64,000 nucleotides of DNA from Succinivibrio dextrinosolvens (GTDB lineage: Bacteria > Pseudomonadota > Gammaproteobacteria > Enterobacterales > Succinivibrionaceae), in NCBI RefSeq assembly GCF_011065405.1, contig NZ_CP047056.1, positions 1,634,747-1,698,746 on the forward strand, in the 5' to 3' direction. A program made the translations under genes and the position numbers. Positions 20,175 through 31,092 of the stretch are shown here, piece after piece. Position 1 is the stretch's first letter; each line of letters starts with the position of its first letter. The notes under the pieces were generated by a model that was given only the letters and a program-made list of their open reading frames with translations, searched no databases and was not told where the DNA came from.

Positions 20175-20471
20175 CTATTTGGAAGGAGAAGGCTTATCTT
20201 CTTTTTCGATTACACGGTAAAAGGTTTCATCCTGTTTTACCATGCCTAATTCGGAGCGGGCAAGCTCTTCGACAACTCTATTTCCCTGTTTTAAATCGGA
20301 AATTTCGTCCTCTAGAGCTTGATTTCGTCTCTGAAGGCGCTCAGTATGAGAAGATGCGGCCTTCAGTTTCTGTTCAGTTTCTCGATACTGCAGTATTCCA
20401 TTACGCCCACTGTATGTCTGCCATCCAAGGACAGCAATAATAGCTAAAAGAATAACGGCAAATATCTTCAT
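20175..20471 (-). CDS. ftsB: Cell division protein FtsB
   Basis: A 98-residue bitopic membrane protein: an N-terminal transmembrane helix (IFAVILLAIIAVLGWQTYSG), a coiled coil (YRETEQKLKAASSHTERLQRRNQALEDE, in part) and the family motif ELARSELGMVKQDETFYRVI. FtsB joins FtsL and FtsQ in the divisome and helps switch on septal peptidoglycan synthesis. The order pyrG-ftsB-ispD (E. coli has eno between) supports the call. The stop lies just before the ispD start. Confidence 0.95.
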   Translation of the reverse strand: MKIFAVILLAIIAVLGWQTYSGRNGILQYRETEQKLKAASSHTERLQRRNQALEDEISDLKQGNRVVEELARSELGMVKQDETFYRVIEKEDKPSPSK

Positions 20472-20482
20472 AAAACTAAACT

Positions 20483-22132
<1,650 letters not shown>

Positions 22133-22223
22133 TTAGTTTAACTTCAAACAGGAGATTATATCACACCAATTACAATCTTGACGAATGTGATCAGCACTGC
22201 AAAAGTTTCCTATTTTATCCTAT

Positions 22224-22231
22224 TGATTTTA
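22224..22231 (+). repeat. Candidate 8-bp target duplication, left of the IS4-type element
   Basis: TGATTTTA occurs here directly before the left end and again at 24080-24087 directly after the right end. Short and AT-rich, so chance is possible, but its abutment to both ends supports a duplication. Confidence 0.65.
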
Positions 22232-24079
22232 CTCTAGTTTCGCAGTTAAATATTAACTGAAAAATTGATAAAACTCCCGATACACTTGGGAAGTCGCTCT
22301 TTAATAAATTATACAAATATCTGACAGATTATTTTTGAGAGAATTGTTTGATTTTTAAGGTAATTTTACTGAATGGATGGTGATTTTCTGTTATAATTCA
22401 AGGTGTTAAATCAAATAGAAATCACAACAAGAAAATCACCGATGTCTATTCTACAAAATTTCTCTGCTAAATCACAGCCTGTTATTAACCCTCTTAATAA
22501 GTTTTTTAAAAAACTTCAGTTGAAAAGATGTATTACAAGAGCTGGATTTAAGAAAAAACGTGGACCTTCTGCCAATGACATGATTATTGGAGCCCTCTCC
22601 TCAGGTTTTATTGCGGAGAACCTTCATGCTGCAGCAACCTCTTCTGCAGGTAACCTTCTTCCTGTATGTGAGTCTTCTATGTATAGATTCATGGAAGGAA
22701 CTAATGGAAACTGGGAACAGTTGTCATTAAATGTTGCTCATGAAGCCTACAAAAAAATAGATTCTCTCAACTCCAACCGTGAAAAGAACAGATACTGTTT
22801 TGTCTTTGATGATTCCGTTCTTGAATATCCTAAGGCTAAGAAAATGGAGCTCTGTACATGGACCTTCGATCATAATGAAGGTTGTTCTGTACGAGGTTAT
22901 TCTTGTCTACAGATGGGATGGACAGACGGAGAATCCTACATACCACTTGGTTCAAAACTTCTTGCTTCCGATGAAGAGAGTGAGGCTTTTCAGAAAAAAC
23001 ATACTCAAAAAGCCTGCCCTGATGCTATTTGTAAAACAGGTCTGGATAAAAGGACACACGTTCCACAAATCCGAACCGAGGCACTAGAACGTACTAAGCC
23101 TGAACTTGTTGTCAGCTGGATAAAGAGAGCTACCAAAAATGGATTTAATGCAAACTATGTCCTGTTTGATTCCTGGTTCAACTACGAGTCTCTGTTAAAA
23201 AACATTACACCTCTCGGTTTGAACATTATTGGAATGCTGAAACAGGATCACCGCAAATACTACCTGTTAAATAATCGAGGTAACGCCACTGAATACAGAA
23301 CATTACAAAGTATTGCCGAGAAAATGAAGGTTAACTCCTCAAAAAGAAAGACCAAGAAAATTAACAATGCAATTCTATTCTCTGTAACAGTTGTTGCTGC
23401 GACAGCAAATGAGAAAATCTCTGAAGGTATCAAGCTGAAACTTGTTTTTGTCAGCAACCGTAACAATCCAGATGAGTTCGTGGTTATTTCTTCAACAGAC
23501 CTAACTTTATCTGACGAGCAGATTGTTAAATACTACTCCAGAAGGTGGAAAATTGAGGTCAATTTTGAAAATCAGAAACAGTACCTAGGATTGGGTTCCG
23601 AATCAATATCAGTTAAGTTTGATAACCTTGCTGCTTTTGCCAATCTCTCATGTGTAAGAGCTTCTTTACTCGAATTCAAAAGAAGAATCGAATCAGATGT
23701 TAGAGCTATAGGCGCTCTTGGAAAATGCATCAGTGAGCAGATAAGAGAAATGCCTATAGCACAGAGTATTCTGATTCTTTTAGCCTCAATAAAAGCTCTA
23801 CCAGAGATTCTTGCTAAAAAGAAAATCATAACAGGGGACCAGGTAAAAGCAGTAAGAAGAGAAATCTCCTCACTAATACGAAACTGGTTCAGCGGGTTAA
23901 CCTGTTACGTTACGGAATTTATAAGCCGATGGAAAAAGGATCTAAAAGATTTTATTCCAGCAAAAACCTTATAAATACACGTAAGACAGATATTTGTATA
24001 ATTTATTAAAGAGCTAACTCCCGAGTTTATCGGGGTTACTTAACATTTTTCAGTAAAAAATTAACTGCAAAAGTAGAGA
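22232..24079 (+). mobile_element. IS4-family insertion sequence with long terminal inverted repeats
   Basis: The ends are inverted repeats of roughly 95 bp. The outer part is imperfect (CTCTAGTTTCGCAGTTAA against the complement of 24062-24078). The inner 28 bp at 22296-22323 and 23987-24014 are exact inverse copies. Each end also contains a short CCC/GGG hairpin (around 22272-22294 and 24016-24035). One transposase gene fills the interior. The element separates pyrG from relA, which are near neighbours in other gammaproteobacteria, so it is a local insertion. It seems intact. Confidence 0.85.
22442..23974 (+). CDS. IS4-family transposase
   Basis: A 510-residue DDE transposase. The first acid is in CFVFDDSVLEYPKAK, the second in VLFDSWFNYES, and the signature Y-x2-R-x3-E-x6-K is exact in YSRRWKIEVNFENQKQYLGLG. 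The ATG at 22442 is preferred to a GTG at 22403 because a TATAAT box at 22392-22397 would start transcription at about that GTG. No frameshift is seen, so the enzyme is probably active. It is the only gene of the element. Confidence 0.92.
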   Translation: MSILQNFSAKSQPVINPLNKFFKKLQLKRCITRAGFKKKRGPSANDMIIGALSSGFIAENLHAAATSSAGNLLPVCESSMYRFMEGTNGNWEQLSLNVAHEAYKKIDSLNSNREKNRYCFVFDDSVLEYPKAKKMELCTWTFDHNEGCSVRGYSCLQMGWTDGESYIPLGSKLLASDEESEAFQKKHTQKACPDAICKTGLDKRTHVPQIRTEALERTKPELVVSWIKRATKNGFNANYVLFDSWFNYESLLKNITPLGLNIIGMLKQDHRKYYLLNNRGNATEYRTLQSIAEKMKVNSSKRKTKKINNAILFSVTVVAATANEKISEGIKLKLVFVSNRNNPDEFVVISSTDLTLSDEQIVKYYSRRWKIEVNFENQKQYLGLGSESISVKFDNLAAFANLSCVRASLLEFKRRIESDVRAIGALGKCISEQIREMPIAQSILILLASIKALPEILAKKKIITGDQVKAVRREISSLIRNWFSGLTCYVTEFISRWKKDLKDFIPAKTL

Positions 24080-24121
24080 TGATTTTATTTATGATTAATA
24101 AAGTTTTGAGTTTTCAGTATG

Positions 24122-26386
24122 TTAGACTCTCTGTGCTGAAATAACTCTAGTAAGATCATTAAGTTTTGCCAGAGTCCTGTTAAGCACAGGGATACTTACA
24201 ACCAGAAGATCTACATCAACAAGACAGACATTCTTTGCTGAGTCGACGTGAGATTTTATTCCCAGAACATTCATCTTTTCGTTGGCAATAACAGTAGTAA
24301 TATCGCGAAGGAAACCGGAATAATCCTCGCTTACAATTCTTACCGTTACAGTATAGCCGCTGTCAATATTAACGTTGCTGCCCCAGGTTGCATCTACAAC
24401 TCTCTCAGGAAACAGTTCCTGCATTCTTCTGAATTTTTCACAGTCACATCTGTGAATAGAAATTCCTCTTCCCTGAGTAACAAAGCCGACAATCTCATCT
24501 CCAGGAATAGGCTGACAGCATTTGGCCATATGGGTCATAATATCACCCACACCTTCAACTATAATGCCGCTCTTGGTTTTGTTTTTCTTTAGAAGCTCAT
24601 CATTCTGGCGTTTGTTTATGAGATCTTCGATAAGCTCGTTTGAATCGACAACTTCATCTTTATTCTTTTCAATATTCGCAGAAATGATACCAATGATGAT
24701 ATTAACTCCAATATCACCGGCACCAACATTTGCAAAGATGTCATCTACAGACTTCAGATTAAATCTTGAAAGCTTAAGCTTGAGAATAGAGTTAACCTGC
24801 TCCTTGCTGATATCAATTCCCTGCTTAACTAGTTCCTTCTCAATAAGACCAGCACCAAGCTCTTTATTTCTGTCAAAATCAAGTTTTCTGAAATAGGACT
24901 GAACCTTGTTTCTGGCTTTTGCTGTTTTCAGGAAGCCATTTTCAGAGTTGATCCAATCTCTTGAAGGATTAGGATTTTTAGAGGTAATAATTTCGACCTG
25001 TTCACCTGTTTTAAGCTTATAGGTATATGGAACAATTCTTCCATCCACCTTGGCACCGATACAGCAGTGACCAACCATGGTGTGAACGTGGTAGGCAAAA
25101 TCCAGCGGAGTTGCTCCTGTTGGGAGGTCAATTACTTCACCATTAGGTGTAAATATGTAGACTCGATCTTCAAAAACCTGATTCTTAAATTCTTCCTCAA
25201 GAGCTCCGGATTTAATCAGATCATCTCTCCATGAAAGAAGTTTTCTCAGCCAGTTAATTCGCTCCTCAACGCCCTGACTCTGGCCATTTCCTTCTTTATA
25301 TTTCCAGTGAGCTGCCACTCCAAGTTCTGCAGAGTTATGCATACTCTTTGTTCTGATCTGGATTTCAACAACCTTGTGACCTTCGCCATAAACAACAGTA
25401 TGAATGGACTGATATCCGTTTGGTTTAGGATTAGCAATGTAATCATCAAACTCTTTTGCAATGTGCTCAAAATTTGAATGAATTACACCTAAAGCCGCAT
25501 AACACTCTTCTATTGTAGAGACAAGAACTCTGACAGCTCGGACATCGTACAGTTCAGAGAATTTAAGATGTTTTTTCTGCATCTTTTTCCAGATACTGTA
25601 GATATGCTTTGGTCTTCCGTATACAGAGGCTTCTATACCTTCATTCTTCAGCAGAGAGGATAAAGAAGAAACGAAGTTTTCAATGTACTTTTCCCTGTCA
25701 ACTCTTCTCTCGCCTAAATCAGAAGCAATTTCCTTGTAGGTATCAGGATGCAGGAATTTGAATGCAAGATCCTCAAGTTCCCACTTTAGCTGGCCGATGC
25801 CAAGTCGGTTGGCAAGAGGAGCATATACATTTGAGACTTCCTTGGCGATAAGATACCTTGATTCGGGAGACTCCTCCTTTGCGGCGCGAATAACAGCAAT
25901 TCGTTCTGCAAGCTTGACTACAACTGCTCTAACGTCCTTAACCATTGCAAGCAGCATACGACGGACTCTATCCACCTGTTCTTCAGTTGCATTGGAACTT
26001 GTTAAAGTCTGTAGAGAACGAATAGCCTCCATATCCTTTACGGCAAGAAGCAGAGTGGTAATTTTTGGACCAAACTCTTCTCTGATGTCATCAAGCTTTA
26101 TGAAACCACTTTCATACGCAGGATAAATAATTGAAACCTCAAGGGAAGGAAGATCCATGTTGAGGGTCATCAGAATTCCTACGATTTCTGATGAAATATG
26201 ATTAAATCTCGCCACCAGATCATCAGGATTAACGAAGTCTTCTTCAACTTCGGTCTTTCTTATACAGCGCAGAACAAACTCATTGGTTTTTGAAATAGCA
26301 TCCTTGTATTCGGCAGAAAGCTCCAACGCCTCCACCCACTTAGCAAAATCAAAACTTGCATTATGAGTCTGTCTGATTGCAACCAT
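24122..26386 (-). CDS. relA: (p)ppGpp synthetase RelA
   Basis: A 754-residue ribosome-associated alarmone synthase. The N-terminal pseudo-hydrolase region lacks the HD pair (it reads VSIIYPAYESGFIKLDD), as in E. coli RelA and unlike SpoT. The synthetase domain has YGRPKHIYSIWKKMQKK, FSELYDVRAVRVLV, EFDDYIANPKPNGYQSIHT and EIQIRTKSMHNSAELGVAAHWKYK. TGS (DRVYIFTPNGEVIDLP), a zinc-finger region (MTHMAKCCQPIPGDEI, HRCDC) and a C-terminal ACT domain follow. The rlmD-relA order agrees. It should respond to uncharged tRNA during amino-acid starvation. Confidence 0.96.
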   Translation of the reverse strand: MVAIRQTHNASFDFAKWVEALELSAEYKDAISKTNEFVLRCIRKTEVEEDFVNPDDLVARFNHISSEIVGILMTLNMDLPSLEVSIIYPAYESGFIKLDDIREEFGPKITTLLLAVKDMEAIRSLQTLTSSNATEEQVDRVRRMLLAMVKDVRAVVVKLAERIAVIRAAKEESPESRYLIAKEVSNVYAPLANRLGIGQLKWELEDLAFKFLHPDTYKEIASDLGERRVDREKYIENFVSSLSSLLKNEGIEASVYGRPKHIYSIWKKMQKKHLKFSELYDVRAVRVLVSTIEECYAALGVIHSNFEHIAKEFDDYIANPKPNGYQSIHTVVYGEGHKVVEIQIRTKSMHNSAELGVAAHWKYKEGNGQSQGVEERINWLRKLLSWRDDLIKSGALEEEFKNQVFEDRVYIFTPNGEVIDLPTGATPLDFAYHVHTMVGHCCIGAKVDGRIVPYTYKLKTGEQVEIITSKNPNPSRDWINSENGFLKTAKARNKVQSYFRKLDFDRNKELGAGLIEKELVKQGIDISKEQVNSILKLKLSRFNLKSVDDIFANVGAGDIGVNIIIGIISANIEKNKDEVVDSNELIEDLINKRQNDELLKKNKTKSGIIVEGVGDIMTHMAKCCQPIPGDEIVGFVTQGRGISIHRCDCEKFRRMQELFPERVVDATWGSNVNIDSGYTVTVRIVSEDYSGFLRDITTVIANEKMNVLGIKSHVDSAKNVCLVDVDLLVVSIPVLNRTLAKLNDLTRVISAQRV

Positions 26387-26398
26387 ATAAAAACCTTA

Positions 26399-27748
26399 CT
26401 ACAAAGTAAATTCGAGAACCATCTCAACATGGGTAGTGCGAGGAAACATATCGCATACTCCCCACTGTTTAATTTTATAACCTGACTTTATCAGCTCAAT
26501 AGTATCACGTGACGCAGCAAGAGGGTTACATGAAATGTAAACTATTTTTTTCACCTTTTTCTTTGCCAGGAAAAGAGTTGCCCTTTTAGCGCCTTCTCTG
26601 CCGGGATCAAGAACTACGGCATCATAGTCAGCTTTAGCCCATTTCTGATTTTCAAACAGTTCCTCAAGATCAGCTACTTCAAACTTCACATTTTCTAGAT
26701 TTTGCTCTTTAGCGTTGGCTCTAGCATCCTCGATCATCTTGGCAACAATATCAACGCCAACAACATTTGCTCCTTCCTTAGCCAGAGGCATGGCAAAATT
26801 GCCCAGGCCACAGAATAAATCCATAACAGATGTATTCTTGTCAGGAGCAATCATTCCAATCACTGTCTCAAGCAGCTTGTCGTTAATCTTTTTGTTGACC
26901 TGTACAAAAGAAGATGGATTACATTTGATTTTTACACCGTGGGAAATGATGAAAAGATCATCGATACTGCCACAGATAAATCTTTCTCTTAAAGACTCCT
27001 TCTTCTTGATTTCTAAAGGATTTCTATATGGTTCAACAATTGAAATCACTGCATTAAGCTCTTTACCTGTACTCTCAAGTACTGATACATCGTGCTCGTC
27101 TACAGTTGCAGAAAAACGAACCAGAATTCCTAATGCCCCATCTGAATCAAGCAGTTCCAAATGTCCAAGCTTATTTTTCAGATTCAAGGAATTAATTGCC
27201 TTATTCAGAGGTTCTATGGCATTATTCATTCTTTCTGATAAAGTCAGACAATTTTTTATCTTAACCAAATCATGAGATTTCTCTTCGCGGAATCCCAGAT
27301 AAAGCTTTCCGTGATCACCTCGAATAGCAAATCTGCAGGCACGTCTATAGCGCAGTTCATCGGCTCTGTGGACAAATGAGGCCTCTCCAATATCAAAGCT
27401 TAATGCCTTTTTAAACAGCTTTCTGATCCCGGCAATCTTTGCCTCAATAAGCATCTCAACAGGAACATGCTGCATCTGACAGCCACCACACTGTCCAATT
27501 AGAGGACAGTCCTTTTCTCTTCTGTTTACGGAAGGTTTAATAATTTTTGTAATCTTTCCCTGATGGATCTTTCCTTTTGAGTTTTCAGAGAGAACATTTG
27601 CAGTATCTCCAGGCATTAATCCTGGCACAAAATAGACATTATCTCCGTCTCTGGCAACGCCTCTTCCCTGAAGATCAAGGTCGGAGCACTCAACCTTAAC
27701 TGCTTTTTTTACAGTTTCTTTTTTTACAGGTTTATAAAATGTAACCAT
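26399..27748 (-). CDS. rlmD: 23S rRNA (uracil-1939-C5)-methyltransferase RlmD
   Basis: This 449-residue SAM-dependent enzyme methylates U1939 of 23S rRNA. An N-terminal TRAM domain (about residues 12-75) is followed by the 4Fe-4S cysteines in CPLIGQCGGCQMQH. The methyltransferase core has VMDLFCGLGNFAMPLA, VVLDPGREGAKRA and the catalytic cysteine context YISCNPLAASRDT. It stands directly upstream of relA (12 bp) and abuts recO, consistent with one operon. Confidence 0.96.
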   Translation of the reverse strand: MVTFYKPVKKETVKKAVKVECSDLDLQGRGVARDGDNVYFVPGLMPGDTANVLSENSKGKIHQGKITKIIKPSVNRREKDCPLIGQCGGCQMQHVPVEMLIEAKIAGIRKLFKKALSFDIGEASFVHRADELRYRRACRFAIRGDHGKLYLGFREEKSHDLVKIKNCLTLSERMNNAIEPLNKAINSLNLKNKLGHLELLDSDGALGILVRFSATVDEHDVSVLESTGKELNAVISIVEPYRNPLEIKKKESLRERFICGSIDDLFIISHGVKIKCNPSSFVQVNKKINDKLLETVIGMIAPDKNTSVMDLFCGLGNFAMPLAKEGANVVGVDIVAKMIEDARANAKEQNLENVKFEVADLEELFENQKWAKADYDAVVLDPGREGAKRATLFLAKKKVKKIVYISCNPLAASRDTIELIKSGYKIKQWGVCDMFPRTTHVEMVLEFTL

Positions 27749-28458
27749 TATTTCACCATCAGAAATTGAGAATACAAAGCTCTGCTTTTTAGTGTTCTTC
27801 CATTCAGAAGGGAATCCACAATAACCTTGAACAGTTTTTTTAAAGCAATCCTTGTATTGCGCTCAGAAAAATCTCTATTCTTTATACAAATTAGATCTTT
27901 TCCTGAAAATAACAAATTATCTACATCACTACTTTCTATAAAGCCATTTTTCGGTAAATAGATGTAAAACGAATCAGATTTGAAACTCTCTCCATTTATG
28001 GTTTCATAATCAGGAGCATAACCAAGACTTTCAATAAGAATCCCTTCAAAATTTCTCAGAATCATGAATTCATCCTCGTCTTTTTCCAGACGCTCAAGAG
28101 CATCCAAATAAGCAGCAAAAAGATGTGGTTCAGGATCCTGAGGAATGGTCAGATAATACAAAAGTTCATTTAGATAGATTGCACTGAATATCTTTGGAGG
28201 AACTATATTAAAGCTCTGACGCTGAATAATGGCATCTGACAGTTGCCATAAAGAGCTTCTTCCCTGTCTTAAATATAGTTTCAGTGGAATAAAAGGCTGA
28301 TAAACTCCCATTGAACGGGAAGCACTGGACTTTGAAACTCTTGCCACAGCACTGATTCTGCCATAATTAAGAGTATACAGATCAAGAAGCAGACTCTTCT
28401 CTTTAAAAGGTCTGCTGTGAATTATAAATCCGGCTTCAGAATCAGCTACCAAAGGCAT
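27748..28458 (-). CDS. recO: DNA repair protein RecO
   Basis: A 236-residue protein with an N-terminal OB-fold (GFIIHSRPFKEKSLLLDLYT, GRISAVARVSKSSASR) and the helical domain (YLNELLYYLTIPQDPEPHLFAAYLDAL, in part). RecO works with RecR to load RecA on SSB-coated DNA. No zinc cysteines are seen, as in enterobacterial RecO. It is 3 bp after era and overlaps rlmD by one base, in the lepA-lepB-rnc-era-recO operon. Confidence 0.93.
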   Translation of the reverse strand: MPLVADSEAGFIIHSRPFKEKSLLLDLYTLNYGRISAVARVSKSSASRSMGVYQPFIPLKLYLRQGRSSLWQLSDAIIQRQSFNIVPPKIFSAIYLNELLYYLTIPQDPEPHLFAAYLDALERLEKDEDEFMILRNFEGILIESLGYAPDYETINGESFKSDSFYIYLPKNGFIESSDVDNLLFSGKDLICIKNRDFSERNTRIALKKLFKVIVDSLLNGRTLKSRALYSQFLMVK

Positions 28459-28461
28459 AAA

Positions 28462-29358
28462 TTATGCTTCAAAATCGTTGTATCCCAGACTCTTTAAAGC
28501 ACGAGCATCATCAGACCAGCCAGCTTTTACCTTAACAAACAGTTTCAGGAAAACCTTGCTGTCAAAAAGCTTTTCCATATCCTTTCTTGCCTCGGTTCCA
28601 ATCTTTTTAATTCTGTCACCGCCAGCACCAACAACCATTTTCTTCTGGCCATTGCGCTCAACAAGAATTGCTGCACTAATGCGTAAAAGCCCATTATCTT
28701 CCTTGAATTCTTCAACCTCAACAGTTGAACTGTATGGAAGTTCATCACCCATCTGACGCATCAGTTTTTCACGTACAATTTCCGCTGCAAGGAAACGAGA
28801 AGAACGGTCAGTAATTGAATCATCTGGGAATAAATGGTCACCTTCAGGAAGAGAATCCTTGATGATCTGCTTCAGTATATGCAGATTTGTTCCACGCAGA
28901 GCTGAAACTGGAATAATATCCTTAAAGGTAATAATCTTTGAAAGCTTGTCTATCAGTGGCAGTAGAGATTCCTTGTCTGCAATGGTATCAACCTTATTGA
29001 TTGCAAGAACAACTGGAACATCGGCGTTTTTAACGCGGTGCAGCGCCATTTCATCGTCATCGGTCCAATGATTAGGATCAACAACCATAATAATAAGCTC
29101 AACATCACCAAGCGCACTTTCTGCAGCTCTGTTCATCAGGTGATTGATTGCCCTTTTCTCTTCTCGATGAAGACCTGGAGTATCAACATAAACAACCTGA
29201 TAATCACCCTCTGTGTCAATGCCCACAATTCGGTTGCGGGTTGTCTGAGGTTTACGGGAGGTGATAGATATTTTCTGACCGATTAAATGGTTCATCAGGG
29301 TTGATTTACCTACATTTGGTCGTCCAATAATTGCAACAAAGCCAAAATGAGCTGTCAT
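28462..29358 (-). CDS. era: GTPase Era
   Basis: The 298-residue protein couples GTP hydrolysis to 30S subunit maturation. G1 is [13 protein letters not shown]3 is [11 protein letters not shown]4 is AINKVD and G5 is SALRG. A C-terminal KH domain includes [23 protein letters not shown]. The neighbouring rnc gene, upstream by 18 bp, also acts on rRNA. Confidence 0.98.
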   Translation of the reverse strand: MTAHFGFVAIIGRPNVGKSTLMNHLIGQKISITSRKPQTTRNRIVGIDTEGDYQVVYVDTPGLHREEKRAINHLMNRAAESALGDVELIIMVVDPNHWTDDDEMALHRVKNADVPVVLAINKVDTIADKESLLPLIDKLSKIITFKDIIPVSALRGTNLHILKQIIKDSLPEGDHLFPDDSITDRSSRFLAAEIVREKLMRQMGDELPYSSTVEVEEFKEDNGLLRISAAILVERNGQKKMVVGAGGDRIKKIGTEARKDMEKLFDSKVFLKLFVKVKAGWSDDARALKSLGYNDFEA

Positions 29359-29376
29359 TAAAATTCCTTCAAGAAA

Positions 29377-30078
29377 TTATTTCTTGTTTTTTTCAAGTAT
29401 TTCCAAAACCAGACCTGCAGCCTGCTGTTCTGCTCTTCTGCGGGATGATCCTTTTCCAATCTGAGGAGGAACCCCCTCAACAGTAGCAGATACAACAAAA
29501 ATCTGATCATTGTCTGTACCTAAAATTTCATCAACCTTGTAAACAGGTAATGACTTATGCTGCGACTGAAGTAATTCCTGTAGAGTTGATTTATGATCTT
29601 TCTGGTTTACATCAGGCTTGATTGTTTCAAGACGACTCTTGAACCAGGATAAGACAACCTGTCTTACTCTTGGAAAATTCTCATTGTCGTCAATAAACAT
29701 TGCGCCAATAATAGATTCAACGGCATCTGCTATCAGTGAATCGCGTCTGAAGCCCCCGGTTTTCAGTTCTCCTGGGCCTAATCTCAAACAGTTTCCTATT
29801 CCGAACTCACGTGCAAGTTCAGCCAGAGTTGTTTCTCTAACCAAGGTTGATCTCATTCTGGTTAAGTCACCTTCAGGGCACTTTGGAAACTTATCGTACA
29901 GTGCCTTGGCAATAACCATTCCCAGAATAGAATCTCCAAGATATTCAAGTCGTTCGTTATGCACAGCACCGTAACTTCTATGGGTTAAAGCCTGATCAAG
30001 AAGTTTAATATTTTGAAATGAATAACCTAACTTTAATTCTAGGTTCTGTAATTCAATAATATTCAGTTTGTCTGCCAT
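29377..30078 (-). CDS. rnc: Ribonuclease III
   Basis: A 233-residue double-strand RNA endonuclease that processes rRNA precursors. The signature NERLEYLGDSILGMVIAKAL contains the metal-binding acids. A second catalytic site is in DAVESIIGAMFIDD. The C-terminal dsRNA-binding domain has DHKSTLQELLQSQHKSLPVY and GKGSSRRRAEQQAAGLVLE. It is 5 bp after lepB. Confidence 0.98.
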   Translation of the reverse strand: MADKLNIIELQNLELKLGYSFQNIKLLDQALTHRSYGAVHNERLEYLGDSILGMVIAKALYDKFPKCPEGDLTRMRSTLVRETTLAELAREFGIGNCLRLGPGELKTGGFRRDSLIADAVESIIGAMFIDDNENFPRVRQVVLSWFKSRLETIKPDVNQKDHKSTLQELLQSQHKSLPVYKVDEILGTDNDQIFVVSATVEGVPPQIGKGSSRRRAEQQAAGLVLEILEKNKK

Positions 30079-30083
30079 TTTCT

Positions 30084-31019
30084 TTATTTCAAACCACCAA
30101 TTCTGTCAAAACGAACTGCAGATGGGAGCCACTCAGGCATTGAGCTTGAGGAATCGTGTTTAAAATCAAAGGACAACCAGATTCCTAAGGTCTTTCCCTT
30201 TATATTCTCCATTGGGACAAATCCCCAGAAACGGCTGTCTTTGCTGTTATCACGGTTGTCTCCCATAACAAAGTAACAGTTGTCAGGAACTCTCCACATT
30301 CCGACAGGGGTATTTTCTTGTTTATAAAAATACTGAGACATCATTGGAGCGTTGGTATTTAATCTCATTCTGTGGGAAATATCCCCTAGCTGCTCCTCAT
30401 ATACCTCATATTTATCAGCAAGACCAATTCCGGAGATTTCCTCTTCAAGAGTCTCTATAAGCTTTGTTGAAACCTGTTCAGGGATAGCATCCTTGTCTGA
30501 ACCTGCCTTTAAAATATAGATATTCTTGTTCTGATAAATAACTATATCTCCAGGAAGACCAACTACGCGCTTGATAAAGTCTACATTTTTGTCTTCAGGA
30601 TACTTGAAGACGATTACATCTCCTCTCTGCGGAGTTGATGTGTTAATCAGAATTGAATTTGTTAGAGGGTTTCTGATTCCGTAGCTCCACTTGCTTACAG
30701 CGATAAAATCACCGTCCTGAAGAGTTGGTAGCATTGAGCCAGAAGGGATTCTGAAAGGCTCAATAATGAACGCTCTGAAAACAAATACAAACAGGATCAC
30801 AAAGAAAAGAGAACCAGTCTGACCAATAATATCCTTTGGTTCTAGCATCTCCTTCTCGAGCTTTGAATTCAGATTACCGGCAGTCTCTTTTCTTGCCTTA
30901 TCCACACTTGCCAAACGCTTTGGTCTGGTAAACTTATAATCATAAAAATATGCAATACCAGTCACAATGGTTAAAACAAATAAAATCCATGAAAATAGAT
31001 TTTCAAAAATAACGTTCAT
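30084..31019 (-). CDS. lepB: Signal peptidase I
   Basis: The 311-residue inner-membrane protease removes signal peptides from exported proteins. Two N-terminal membrane segments (SWILFVLTIVTGIAYFY and FFVILFVFVFRAFIIEPF) precede the catalytic serine in RIPSGSMLPTLQDGD and the lysine in DFIKRVVGLPGDIV. The family box GDNRDNSKDSRFWGFVP lies near the end. It is downstream of lepA. Confidence 0.98.
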   Translation of the reverse strand: MNVIFENLFSWILFVLTIVTGIAYFYDYKFTRPKRLASVDKARKETAGNLNSKLEKEMLEPKDIIGQTGSLFFVILFVFVFRAFIIEPFRIPSGSMLPTLQDGDFIAVSKWSYGIRNPLTNSILINTSTPQRGDVIVFKYPEDKNVDFIKRVVGLPGDIVIYQNKNIYILKAGSDKDAIPEQVSTKLIETLEEEISGIGLADKYEVYEEQLGDISHRMRLNTNAPMMSQYFYKQENTPVGMWRVPDNCYFVMGDNRDNSKDSRFWGFVPMENIKGKTLGIWLSFDFKHDSSSSMPEWLPSAVRFDRIGGLK

Positions 31020-31092
31020 TAAAAATTCTCACCAGAGCAAAAAAAAGTGAGACCTCCAATTACATCAAGAAAATAATTCAGTTGTAGATTTT

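Noticed and set aside
26715-27275. 186-codon plus-strand open frame inside rlmD
   Set aside because: Antisense shadow of a well-conserved gene; its composition is low-complexity Ser/Leu.
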